Assembly: GCF_014202415.1 (NCBI RefSeq) | Contig: NZ_JACHGR010000001.1 | Span: 310,001 to 374,000 of the forward strand | DNA: 64,000 nt | Source: Tolumonas osonensis | GTDB lineage: Bacteria; Pseudomonadota; Gammaproteobacteria; Enterobacterales; Aeromonadaceae | Direction: 5' to 3' | Part shown: in pieces, positions 50,158 through 57,930 of the stretch | Numbering within the stretch: the first letter of the stretch is position 1 | Layout of the letters: each line of letters starts with the position of its first letter | Translations under genes and position numbers: made by a program | The notes under the pieces: generated by a model | The model's database searches: none | What the model saw: only the letters and a program-made list of their open reading frames with translations | Told to the model about the DNA's origin: nothing

Positions 50158-50667
50158 TTATCTTTTGATTAAATTACCGGAAATGATGATAAAGCTGCAC
50201 GCAACATAAATACCGAATGCCACAATCAGCCACTGAGGCATCGTCCACGTCAGAAATTGCCATTGGATCTCTGAACAATCGCCGGTGCCGTTGAAGAACC
50301 ATGGCATCCATTGATTCAGTGGCAACCATTGCGGGAAGGTTACAAATAAATCACAGGTGTTAAATGGTGACGGATGAAGCTGGATATCAGTTTGCTGTAA
50401 CGCTATCTGTAGGCCCTGAATCGAGGAATAAGCCCATAGCAACAGACCGGACCAGCGCAGAAGCATATTCTTCGGATTGATGAAGCCTATCACTGCCCCC
50501 GCCATGATCCCCAGAACAGCGACACGCTGATAAATACACAACACGCAAGGCTGTAGCCCCATTACATGCTGAAACACCATGGCACAGAGTTCAAGAAACA
50601 GGGTTGACCCGAGAAGCACTGCCCATGCAATTCGGTTCTGCGTCATTTTACGAATAAAAATAATCAT
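50158..50667 (-). CDS. dsbB: Disulfide bond formation protein B
   Basis: DsbB is the inner-membrane quinone reductase that reoxidises DsbA. The 169-residue product has four hydrophobic segments, the first periplasmic cysteine pair in LQPCVLCIYQRVAV, and a second pair in the later loop (FNTCDLFVTFPQW and GTGDCSEIQW), the full set of catalytic cysteines. GGATGG precedes the ATG at 50667; an internal ATG seven codons on is the alternative. It faces away from a DMT transporter and DsbA, which suggests an accessory Dsb pair in the island rather than the housekeeping one. Confidence 0.93.
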   Translation of the reverse strand: MIIFIRKMTQNRIAWAVLLGSTLFLELCAMVFQHVMGLQPCVLCIYQRVAVLGIMAGAVIGFINPKNMLLRWSGLLLWAYSSIQGLQIALQQTDIQLHPSPFNTCDLFVTFPQWLPLNQWMPWFFNGTGDCSEIQWQFLTWTMPQWLIVAFGIYVACSFIIISGNLIKR

Positions 50668-51020
50668 TTTGCCATCCGATCTGATTAATGCTTATTAGCG
50701 GGATACTTGACGTTTTATTGAGTTTCCCAAAGGCAGAGACACTCGTAAGCAGAAAGCTCATCCGGCGAATCGTTATCCATCAACCGGAATAAATACATTC
50801 TTGCGGAGCCAAGCATGCCACTGACACGGATTTTTTTCACTAACTGGCAAATAATTAATAGGCATCCGTTTTTTGCAGCAATATCTCAGAGACAGCGCAA
50901 ATACTGAGACCTCAAGAGTTGTGAAAAATGACTTTTTCAGCAACAGATTCTCTGCGAAGATCATTATCAGGAAAATGATGTAAGTAAGAATTAACAGTTA
51001 CAGCAAAATAGGCTTATGTG
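50668..51020. other. Intergenic gap between dsbB and the DMT transporter
   Basis: No convincing gene is seen. A 63-codon minus-strand frame (50773-50964) has no ribosome binding site or recognisable motif. The divergent promoters of the flanking genes must lie here, but none matches the metal-responsive pattern found elsewhere in this module. Confidence 0.6.
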
Positions 51021-52073
51021 ATGAAAATAATAGATGGACTGCGGCAGCAGGGTGTTCCGGCAGCGTTATTTGCGGCATTGCTATTTGGGGCAGGAACTCC
51101 ACTGGCTAAATGGTTGCTTGATTCGGTGAGTCCATGGTTACTGGCGGGACTTCTTTATCTGGGATCAGGTGTGGGACTAACTATTTACCGCCTCATCAGC
51201 CGGGCAGAACCTTGCCGGCTAGCACGCACTGAAATGCTATGGTTCATCGGTGCTATCATCTCCGGTGGGGTTATTGCGCCTGTGCTACTGATGCTTGGAC
51301 TGACGCATGCGCCTGCATCAGGGGCTTCATTGTTATTAAATGCAGAAGGTGTTTTTACAGCTCTGCTGGCATGGTTTGCTTTCAAGGAAAACTTTGATCG
51401 GCGTATTGCCCTTGGCATGGTCGCTATTGTTGCCGGGGCGATCTTGTTAAGTTGGCCGGGCGAAGCCGAGTTTTCTGATGTATGGGCGTCTCTGGCAATC
51501 TTGGGGGCTTGTTTTGCGTGGGGGATTGATAACAATCTAACCCGGAAGGTATCACTCTCTGATGCAACCTGGATCGCCTCGGTCAAAGGGCTGGCAGCCG
51601 GGGTGGTTAACCTTGTTCTGGCATTGTTGTTGGGCGCGTCATTACCAGCACTGCCTGCTATGGCTGGGGCTATGGTTGTCGGATTCTTATCCTACGGCGT
51701 TAGTCTGGCGTTATTTGTGCTTGGACTGCGTTATCTGGGCACCGCCAGAACGGGCGCTTATTTTTCGATTGCTCCATTTATCGGTGCATTGATTGCCTTG
51801 CTGATGGGGGAGCCATTAACGCTGACCTTAGTGATTGCCGGTAGCTTCATGGCGGTGGGGATCTGGTTACATCTGACCGAGCATCATGAGCACGAGCATA
51901 CTCATACCGATATTGAACATGAGCACGAACATATTCATGATGAACATCATCAGCATAGTCATGATTTTCCTTTAGAGGATGGCGTTAAGCATAGCCATTT
52001 GCATAAGCATGATCCACAACGTCATTCTCATGCTCACTTCCCTGACATGCACCACCAGCACCGGCATGACTAA
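51021..52073 (+). CDS. DMT-superfamily permease with histidine-rich C-terminal tail
   Basis: This 350-residue inner-membrane protein has two EamA repeats (ten hydrophobic segments), beginning AALFAALLFGAGTPLAKWLL; each half has the family pattern, including GLTHAPASGASLLLNAEGVF and LRYLGTARTGAYFSIAPFI. After residue ~285 comes a 67-residue hydrophilic tail with 25 histidines, arranged as HEHEHTH and HQHSHD clusters. Such tails bind Zn2+, Ni2+ or Co2+ and suggest metal export or metal-gated function. An in-frame GTG lies one codon upstream of the ATG. It is followed by dsbA in the same direction but with a separate MerR-type promoter in the gap. Confidence 0.88.
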   Translation: MKIIDGLRQQGVPAALFAALLFGAGTPLAKWLLDSVSPWLLAGLLYLGSGVGLTIYRLISRAEPCRLARTEMLWFIGAIISGGVIAPVLLMLGLTHAPASGASLLLNAEGVFTALLAWFAFKENFDRRIALGMVAIVAGAILLSWPGEAEFSDVWASLAILGACFAWGIDNNLTRKVSLSDATWIASVKGLAAGVVNLVLALLLGASLPALPAMAGAMVVGFLSYGVSLALFVLGLRYLGTARTGAYFSIAPFIGALIALLMGEPLTLTLVIAGSFMAVGIWLHLTEHHEHEHTHTDIEHEHEHIHDEHHQHSHDFPLEDGVKHSHLHKHDPQRHSHAHFPDMHHQHRHD

Positions 52074-52097
52074 AAGTTCAGTCATGCCTGATTTTAC

Positions 52098-52128
52098 TTG
52101 ACCCTAAAGTCACTACAGGCTTTTTAAT
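52098..52128 (+). promoter_or_regulatory. MerR-type (PbrR/ZntR-like) metal promoter of dsbA
   Basis: TTGACC (52098-52103) and TTTAAT (52123-52128) are separated by 19 bp, longer than a normal sigma-70 spacer. The spacer carries a partial dyad, ACCCTAAAGT against ACTACAGGCT. This elongated layout is typical of promoters untwisted by MerR-family activators. Confidence 0.7.
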
Positions 52129-52161
52129 ATGGCTGCTTATTCTAAATTCAAGGAAGCATCT

Positions 52162-52770
52162 ATGTTGAAAAAAGTAGCGCTGTTATTTGTCTGCTTATGG
52201 GTTCCCTTTACACAGGCTGCACCACAGTTTAAAGAAAATGTAAATTATGAGGTGCTCCAGCCTGTCGTTTCAGCCCAACCGGAAGTGATGGAGTATTTCT
52301 CATTTTTTTGCCCGCATTGTTATCGGTTTGAGCCAGTGATGGAGGAGTTGCAAAAACAGTTACCGCAAGGAGTTACATTCAAACAAACTCCGGTTGCCTT
52401 TATTGGTGGGGATATGGGGGCTGAATTGCAGAGGGCTTATGCGGCTTCTCTGCTGCTGAATGTCAAAGAATCGGTCTCTGCTACATTGTTTCGTCAGATC
52501 CATGAAGAGCGCAAACAACCAGGAAGCCGGGCAGATATTCGAACTGTATTTGTCAAAGCTGGTATTGATGGTGCTGTATTCGATAAAACGATAGAGAGTA
52601 CGACAGTGACGGACATGGTCGCTGAATACAATCAGAACACCCGCATTAACAAGATAGATGCAGTACCGATGGTGATCGTTAATAAAAAATACCGGGTTAA
52701 AACCGAAGGTATTAACAGTGCAGAAGAGTATTTTCAGCTGATTAATTTTTTGGCAAAAAAACGAAATTAA
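52162..52770 (+). CDS. dsbA: Thiol:disulfide interchange protein DsbA
   Basis: DsbA introduces disulfides into exported proteins in the periplasm. The 202-residue precursor has a signal peptide (MLKKVALLFVCLWVPFTQA, cleavage before APQF), then the thioredoxin-fold active site FFCPHCYRFE, the helical insertion, and the cis-proline loop DAVPMVIVNKKYRV. The start at 52162 has AAGGAAG upstream; an ATG 33 bp earlier is excluded because it overlaps the -10 box and start of the transcript. It is preceded by a MerR-type promoter, so expression should rise with metal exposure. Its partner dsbB lies 1.5 kb away. Confidence 0.93.
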   Translation: MLKKVALLFVCLWVPFTQAAPQFKENVNYEVLQPVVSAQPEVMEYFSFFCPHCYRFEPVMEELQKQLPQGVTFKQTPVAFIGGDMGAELQRAYAASLLLNVKESVSATLFRQIHEERKQPGSRADIRTVFVKAGIDGAVFDKTIESTTVTDMVAEYNQNTRINKIDAVPMVIVNKKYRVKTEGINSAEEYFQLINFLAKKRN

Positions 52771-52798
52771 TACGTAATACGCATTTCTGGAAAACTCA

Positions 52799-52831
52799 AA
52801 AACGGGATCAGCTGAATGGCAATCCCGTTTC
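52799..52831. terminator. Bidirectional terminator between dsbA and lnt
   Basis: AAACGGGAT and ATCCCGTTT pair around a 13-base loop, between two convergent genes, with A and T runs on the outer sides. Confidence 0.85.
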
Positions 52832-52838
52832 CAGAAGC

Positions 52839-54395
52839 CTACCGTACCGAAATTCCTGCTATTGATACAACCTGCAGCCTATAAGCCAGAAGAAGCGAGG
52901 AGACAACATAAATAACGAGCGGGATTGATCCCCACTTGGTGTAAGGCGTTGTACCGGTCGTTGTTTTCACTTTTACCCGCAAAGCAGCCATTTCAAACTG
53001 AGGCAACGAGGCCAGCAGACGGCCTTTTTCATCAAACGCTGCCGTAACACCGCTGTTGGTCGGGCGTAGCAATGGTTTTCCGAACTCGATTGCCCGCATT
53101 CTGGCAATATTCAGATGCTGCCACGGCCCGGTCGACTCTCCGAACCAACTGTCATTCGACACATTCATGATAAATTGCGTATCGTCATGAATATTTTGTC
53201 GCATCTCATCAGAGAACTCTGTCTCGTAACAGATTGCTGTGGCGAATTTATATCCTTTGACGAGAATATTGGCTTGTTTGGCATTCCCTCTGCTGAACGA
53301 TGACATCGGTAAATTAAAAATGGGCGCCAGAGGCCGCAAATACGTTTCAAAGGGAACAAATTCACCGATGGGTACCAGATGCTGTTTATACCAGCGATTA
53401 TTCCGTCCATACTGATAAGATTGTTGCCCTTCTTTATCGATAAGGCCGATACCGACAACGGCATTATAAGATTGATTATTCTGCTGGTCGTAGTATTGGA
53501 TCCCTGTAATGAAGCCTGTGTTTTTACTGCGTAGTGTTTCATCCATGTTTGTCATGAACTCACGCATATCATTTTCCATCGCAGGCACGGCTGATTCAGG
53601 CCATGCAACAATATCTGCATCCATATTTTTCTGTGTCAGTGTCAGGTATTTCAGCAAAGTGGGCCTGATTTCAGAAGGTTCCCATTTCAGCGATTGTGGA
53701 ATATTTCCCTGTATCAGTGCGAAATCAACCTCTTCACCTGGCGTTGTCCATTCCTGACGTTGCAAACCATATCCGCCTATGAACAACATGACTGGAATGA
53801 ACAACCAGCGGATCTTGCGTTGTGTGATTGCCAGTACTAATGCAGCTGAAGTGCAGACCACGGCCAGCGTGACAGACTGAACACCAAAAAGAGGAGCATA
53901 ACCAGCCAACCAGGTATCCGTCTGACTGTATCCAATCCACATCCACGGAAAGCCAGTCAGTGCCTGACCAAACATCCAGTCACTCATTAGCCATAAGGCC
54001 GGAAATGCTAGTAATAACCGACTGGCATTTCCTGTCGGGAAAAAACGGTTAAGAAGATAGCCAACCATAGCCGGATAGAGCGAAAGGTAGGCGCATAAAA
54101 CCGCAACCAGACTATAAGCGGCTGCCAGCGACATCCCGGAAAATGTGCTCATACTGACGTGGATCCACGATAAGCCGGTGATGTTCATTCCCATCGCAAA
54201 CAACCAACAGAGACGGAAAGCTCGCCATGGTGTTTGATTCTGTAGATGAAACAGAAAGCCTGTCATAGCAATGAAAGCAAGCGGCCACCAGTTATAAGGT
54301 GCAAAAGTACCGGTCATAAGACAGCCACATAAAAATATGCTCAATGAGGCATATTTTGAATGGCTGGGGAAACACAGCGAATTATTCCTGTTCAT
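52839..54395 (-). CDS. lnt: Apolipoprotein N-acyltransferase (accessory copy)
   Basis: Lnt adds the third acyl chain to the N-terminal cysteine of lipoproteins at the inner membrane. The 518-residue product has N-terminal membrane segments (FAPYNWWPLAFIAMTGF and others), then a nitrilase-type periplasmic domain with the catalytic glutamate in DIVAWPESAVPAM, lysine region NNRWYKQHLVPIGEF, and cysteine in ATAICYETEF. ATG at 54395 is used; the TTG two codons upstream is less likely. Housekeeping lnt is normally next to ybeX/corC, so this copy in a metal module is probably an extra one. It is divergent from lspA. Confidence 0.9.
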   Translation of the reverse strand: MNRNNSLCFPSHSKYASLSIFLCGCLMTGTFAPYNWWPLAFIAMTGFLFHLQNQTPWRAFRLCWLFAMGMNITGLSWIHVSMSTFSGMSLAAAYSLVAVLCAYLSLYPAMVGYLLNRFFPTGNASRLLLAFPALWLMSDWMFGQALTGFPWMWIGYSQTDTWLAGYAPLFGVQSVTLAVVCTSAALVLAITQRKIRWLFIPVMLFIGGYGLQRQEWTTPGEEVDFALIQGNIPQSLKWEPSEIRPTLLKYLTLTQKNMDADIVAWPESAVPAMENDMREFMTNMDETLRSKNTGFITGIQYYDQQNNQSYNAVVGIGLIDKEGQQSYQYGRNNRWYKQHLVPIGEFVPFETYLRPLAPIFNLPMSSFSRGNAKQANILVKGYKFATAICYETEFSDEMRQNIHDDTQFIMNVSNDSWFGESTGPWQHLNIARMRAIEFGKPLLRPTNSGVTAAFDEKGRLLASLPQFEMAALRVKVKTTTGTTPYTKWGSIPLVIYVVSSLLLAYRLQVVSIAGISVR

Positions 54396-54554
54396 GTTCA
54401 ATTAGGCATCGGATCCGTTAGGTTAAACCCCATCAGCAAACAGAATACTGGGTGCTCAGTTGAGAGGCTTTCTGTTGAAAGCGCGCCGATATTCTCATAG
54501 TCCTTCAGGTGGCAACAGCGCTGATTATCTGGCAGATAAAAAAATTTATTCGTC

Positions 54555-54585
54555 TTGACCCTATAGTTCCTTCAGGGTGTTGAAT
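54555..54585 (+). promoter_or_regulatory. MerR-type (PbrR/ZntR-like) metal promoter of lspA
   Basis: TTGACC (54555-54560), 19 bp, TTGAAT (54580-54585). The spacer is a clear dyad: ACCCTATAG against CTTCAGGGT (core ACCCT/AGGGT). It starts about 65 bp before the lspA start codon. Confidence 0.85.
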
Positions 54586-54619
54586 AAGAAATTTACAGTG
54601 AATGCAGGGAAATAGCCAT

Positions 54620-55111
54620 ATGCTAAAACGCTTTATTATTCTGTCTGTTGCAATCATCAGTTGTGTTGCTTTCGAACAACAAACAAAGGTCTGGGCACAG
54701 GAATGGCTTCAGCCGGGAGTGTCTGTTAAATATCTGAGCGGAATATTCCAGTTCATACTTGCTGAAAACCGGGGGGCATTTCTTGGGCTGGGCGCACAAA
54801 TGCCGGAGTTTATGAAGATTGTTATCTTCACAGGGATCATCCCTGCTTGTTTATTAGTGGGATTTATCTGGGTAGTACAGGAAAAGCATTTAACTATCAT
54901 GGGTTCTCTGGCTGCCGTCCTGCTGATTGCCGGAGGTATAAGTAATGTGATTGATCGCGCTTTCAATCATGGCGTGGTGATTGACTTTATGTATCTGGAC
55001 ATCGGCCCTTTGCATACCGGCATATTCAATGTGGCTGATATTTTTATAATGACCGCTGTGTTCATTATGGTTTGTTTGTCCTTCAGTCAGGAAAAATCCG
55101 CCAGAAATTAA
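54620..55111 (+). CDS. lspA: Lipoprotein signal peptidase, PbrC-like accessory copy
   Basis: LspA cleaves the signal peptide of prolipoproteins after diacylglyceryl transfer. The 163-residue product has four hydrophobic segments and both catalytic aspartate regions: GGISNVIDRAFNHGVVIDFM and FNVADIFIM. Family length is about 164. The ATG at 54620 gives MLKRFIILSVAII; an in-frame ATG six codons earlier is possible. Chromosomal lspA normally follows ileS. A copy directly in front of a heavy-metal ATPase recalls pbrC of the pbr lead-resistance operon, as known from Cupriavidus. It has its own MerR-type promoter. Confidence 0.93.
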   Translation: MLKRFIILSVAIISCVAFEQQTKVWAQEWLQPGVSVKYLSGIFQFILAENRGAFLGLGAQMPEFMKIVIFTGIIPACLLVGFIWVVQEKHLTIMGSLAAVLLIAGGISNVIDRAFNHGVVIDFMYLDIGPLHTGIFNVADIFIMTAVFIMVCLSFSQEKSARN

Positions 55112-55149
55112 TCTCCGTTTAGTATCACAGACTTTTTTCTGATCACAGC

Positions 55150-55180
55150 TTGACCCTGTAGTTACTTTAGGGTGTTGAAT
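55150..55180 (+). promoter_or_regulatory. MerR-type (PbrR/ZntR-like) metal promoter of the P-type ATPase
   Basis: TTGACC (55150-55155), 19 bp, TTGAAT (55175-55180). The spacer dyad is ACCCTGTAG against CTTTAGGGT. It is nearly identical to the lspA promoter and lies 32 bp before the ATPase start. Confidence 0.85.
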
Positions 55181-55211
55181 TATAACTAGACGGAAAAGAC
55201 GGAGTAGTATC

Positions 55212-57542
55212 ATGACTCGCAGTTGTAATCATGACCATCACGATAAAAAAACAGTTCCGGGTTCAAAACCCAGATTTAAGGCTATGACACCCGCTGAACC
55301 GGAGCACTTCTTTGTAAAAAATAAAGTGGCTGCTGTGCCGCAGGAAACAGTATGTTCTGATGAGCATGACCATGACCGCTCTTGTGGCTCATGCTGTGCC
55401 CCCGCCTCGATCAATCTCACTGGATTAACCGCATCAGAAACAGTTGCGGAAGGTATGTGTACACCGATCCGGATTATGCAAATGGATTGTCCGGTTGAAG
55501 AAAATCTGATCCGGAAAAAGCTAGGCAATATGGCAGCTGTGAAGAGCCTGGAATTCAACCTGATGCAACGGGTCTTAACGGTAGTACATGAACCAGAAGC
55601 GCTGGAATCAGTGCTGGAAGCTATTCGCTCTCTGGGTTTCAGCCCGGAGCTACCGGATACCAGCGGCAAGCTGACAACAGCCAAAGAACCAGCCAAATCA
55701 TGGTGGCCATTGGCACTGTCAGGCCTGTTTGCTTTGTCATCAGAAATTTCCAGCTGGATGGATTTCCCTGAATGGTCGGCAGCACTGCTGGGCATACTGG
55801 CGGTGGCTTTATCTGGCGTTTCAACCTACAAAAAAGGCTGGATTGCCGTTCGTAATGGCAACATGAATATCAACGCGCTGATGAGTATTGCTGTTACCGG
55901 TGCATTACTCATCGGTCAGTGGCCTGAAGCTGCTATGGTGATGGTGTTATTTACCATCGCCGAATTGATTGAAGCTAAATCGCTGGACCGGGCACGAAAT
56001 GCGATTGAAGGCTTACTGAAACTGGTGCCCGAAACCGTCACCGTATTAGAACCCGATGGCAGTTGGCGGGAAATGGAAGCTCGTGCCGTGGAGGTTGGAC
56101 GAACTGTGCGGGTCAAGCCGGGCGAACGGATCGGACTGGATGGCAAAATCATCCGGGGAAATTCGAGCGTTAACCAGGCACCAATCACCGGTGAAAGTCT
56201 GCCGGTGGAAAAGAGTGAAGGTGATGCTGTCTTCGCCGGGACAATCAATGAATCCGGCTCTTTTGAATATCAGGTGACAGCTGCAGCCAGCAATACAACT
56301 CTGGCCAGAATTATTCATGCCGTGGAGGAAGCGCAGGGGAAAAAGGCACCGACACAGCGGTTTGTTGATAATTTTGCCCGCATCTATACCCCGGCAGTGT
56401 TCATCGTAGCGTTGCTTGTCGCCATATTACCGCCATTAGTTGCAGGCGCTGACTGGCATGAATGGATCTACAAGGCGTTGGTATTGCTGGTCATCGCATG
56501 CCCTTGTGCACTGGTGATCTCGACACCAGTGACAATTGTCAGCGGACTCGCGGTAGCCGCCCGTCATGGCATCCTGATCAAAGGGGGGGTCTATCTGGAA
56601 GAAGGGCACAAATTAACATGGCTGGCGCTCGATAAAACCGGAACGATTACTCATGGGAAACCTGCACAGACCGACTTTGAAATCCTGTCGGATGTGAATG
56701 CTGTGCGTTGCCGCAGTCTGGCAGCCAGCCTGTCAGGCCGAAGTGATCACCCTGTTTCCCGCGCCATTGCGGCGGCGGCGGCAGAGGTTCAGACTCCCGT
56801 GTTTGCTGTGGAATCCTTCGAAGCCCTTGCTGGCCGTGGTGTATACGGCGTCATTGATGGTAAAAAATATGCGTTAGGGAATCACCGGCTGATCCATGAT
56901 CTGAATCTTTGTACGCCTGCCTATGAAGCACAGATTGAAGCACTGGAACGGCTCGGGAAAACCGTTGTATTGCTGGCAGATGAACACCGGGTGCTCGCAC
57001 TGTTCGCGGTTGCCGATACGGTAAAAGAAAGTAGCCATGCCGCTATTGGTGCATTGCACCGCTTAGGTGTGAAAACCGTGATGCTGACAGGTGATAATCA
57101 GTTCACCGCAGATGCAATTGCACAACAGGTTGGTATCGATCTGGCACGGGGCGATCTGCTGCCGGAAGATAAACTGCAAGCCGTGGAATCATTCGGACAG
57201 GAAGGCGTGGTCGGCATGGTGGGTGATGGCATTAATGATGCGCCTGCACTAGCCAGAGCGCATATCGGATTCGCTATGGGGGCCATGGGTACCGATACCG
57301 CGATAGAAACGGCCGATGTAGCACTGATGGATGATGATTTAAATAAAATTCCCACGTTTGTCCGGCTTTCACGGGCAACACGTTCGATTCTTGTTCAGAA
57401 CATCAGTTTGGCGTTAATCATTAAAAGTGTGTTCCTGATCCTAACGTTAGTGGGTTTAGGTACCATGTGGATGGCTGTATTTGCGGATGTGGGGGCCAGC
57501 CTGCTGGTTGTCGGCAATGGTTTACGGTTACTTCGCAAATAA
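55212..57542 (+). CDS. zntA: Zn/Cd/Pb-translocating P-type ATPase
   Basis: This 776-residue P1B-2 ATPase exports divalent soft metals from the cytoplasm. The N-terminus is Cys/His-rich (CNHDHHDKK, DEHDHDRSCGSCCAPAS), followed by a degenerate heavy-metal-associated domain with MDCPVEENLIRKKLGN. Core motifs are TGESLPV, the transmembrane metal site CPCALVIS, phosphorylation DKTGTITHGKP, HP-type SDHPVSRAI, and GDGINDAPALARA. The CPC motif with a later ISLALIIKSVFL segment fits Zn/Cd/Pb pumps, not copper. It follows lspA by 100 bp with its own MerR-type promoter. cadA or pbrA would be equally fair names. Confidence 0.95.
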   Translation: MTRSCNHDHHDKKTVPGSKPRFKAMTPAEPEHFFVKNKVAAVPQETVCSDEHDHDRSCGSCCAPASINLTGLTASETVAEGMCTPIRIMQMDCPVEENLIRKKLGNMAAVKSLEFNLMQRVLTVVHEPEALESVLEAIRSLGFSPELPDTSGKLTTAKEPAKSWWPLALSGLFALSSEISSWMDFPEWSAALLGILAVALSGVSTYKKGWIAVRNGNMNINALMSIAVTGALLIGQWPEAAMVMVLFTIAELIEAKSLDRARNAIEGLLKLVPETVTVLEPDGSWREMEARAVEVGRTVRVKPGERIGLDGKIIRGNSSVNQAPITGESLPVEKSEGDAVFAGTINESGSFEYQVTAAASNTTLARIIHAVEEAQGKKAPTQRFVDNFARIYTPAVFIVALLVAILPPLVAGADWHEWIYKALVLLVIACPCALVISTPVTIVSGLAVAARHGILIKGGVYLEEGHKLTWLALDKTGTITHGKPAQTDFEILSDVNAVRCRSLAASLSGRSDHPVSRAIAAAAAEVQTPVFAVESFEALAGRGVYGVIDGKKYALGNHRLIHDLNLCTPAYEAQIEALERLGKTVVLLADEHRVLALFAVADTVKESSHAAIGALHRLGVKTVMLTGDNQFTADAIAQQVGIDLARGDLLPEDKLQAVESFGQEGVVGMVGDGINDAPALARAHIGFAMGAMGTDTAIETADVALMDDDLNKIPTFVRLSRATRSILVQNISLALIIKSVFLILTLVGLGTMWMAVFADVGASLLVVGNGLRLLRK

Positions 57543-57629
57543 GGTGAATGCACAGGTTGCTATTTCACCGTAGTGACCTGTTATCTAAAAAATTAAAGAT
57601 CTGAGTAGATCTATGATGGAGAGATGATG

Positions 57630-57917
57630 ATGAAATGTCCGGTGTGTGCAGATGCGACGCTGATAATGAGTGAGCGCCAGGGGATCGAGATCGACTATTG
57701 CCCGCAATGTCGAGGAGTGTGGCTGGATCGGGGAGAGCTTGATAAAATTATTGAGCGCTCAACTGCTGTATCCAGTACACCTGTCAGCCCAACACCTCAG
57801 CAACCACCCCATTCAACGCCGGTATATCAAGAACGGCAATATCATGATAAACATGGTTACAATGATCGTCATCATGGCGGACATCATAAGTCGTTCTGGA
57901 AGGATTTATTTGACTGA
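57630..57917 (+). CDS. Small zinc-ribbon (zf-TFIIB) protein with His-rich tail
   Basis: This 95-residue protein has an N-terminal zinc ribbon of the TFIIB type: MKCPVCADATL, then IDYCPQCRGVWLDRGELDKI. A proline/serine linker leads to a histidine-rich tail (HDKHGYNDRHHGGHHKS) ending SFWKDLFD. Three in-frame ATGs are present; the last has the best spacing to GGAG. Proteins of this type often accompany metal or stress genes but their function is not established. It lies 87 bp after the ATPase and 13 bp before chrA, so it is probably co-transcribed with chrA. Confidence 0.8.
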   Translation: MKCPVCADATLIMSERQGIEIDYCPQCRGVWLDRGELDKIIERSTAVSSTPVSPTPQQPPHSTPVYQERQYHDKHGYNDRHHGGHHKSFWKDLFD

Positions 57918-57930
57918 TATTAGGTCGGGT

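Noticed and set aside
50773-50964. 63-codon minus-strand frame between dsbB and the DMT gene
   Set aside because: No ribosome binding site, motif or coding pattern supports it.
57670-57930. N-terminal extension of chrA
   Set aside because: It lies over the zinc-ribbon gene in another phase and has no transporter-like sequence; the ATG at 57931 gives the family start.
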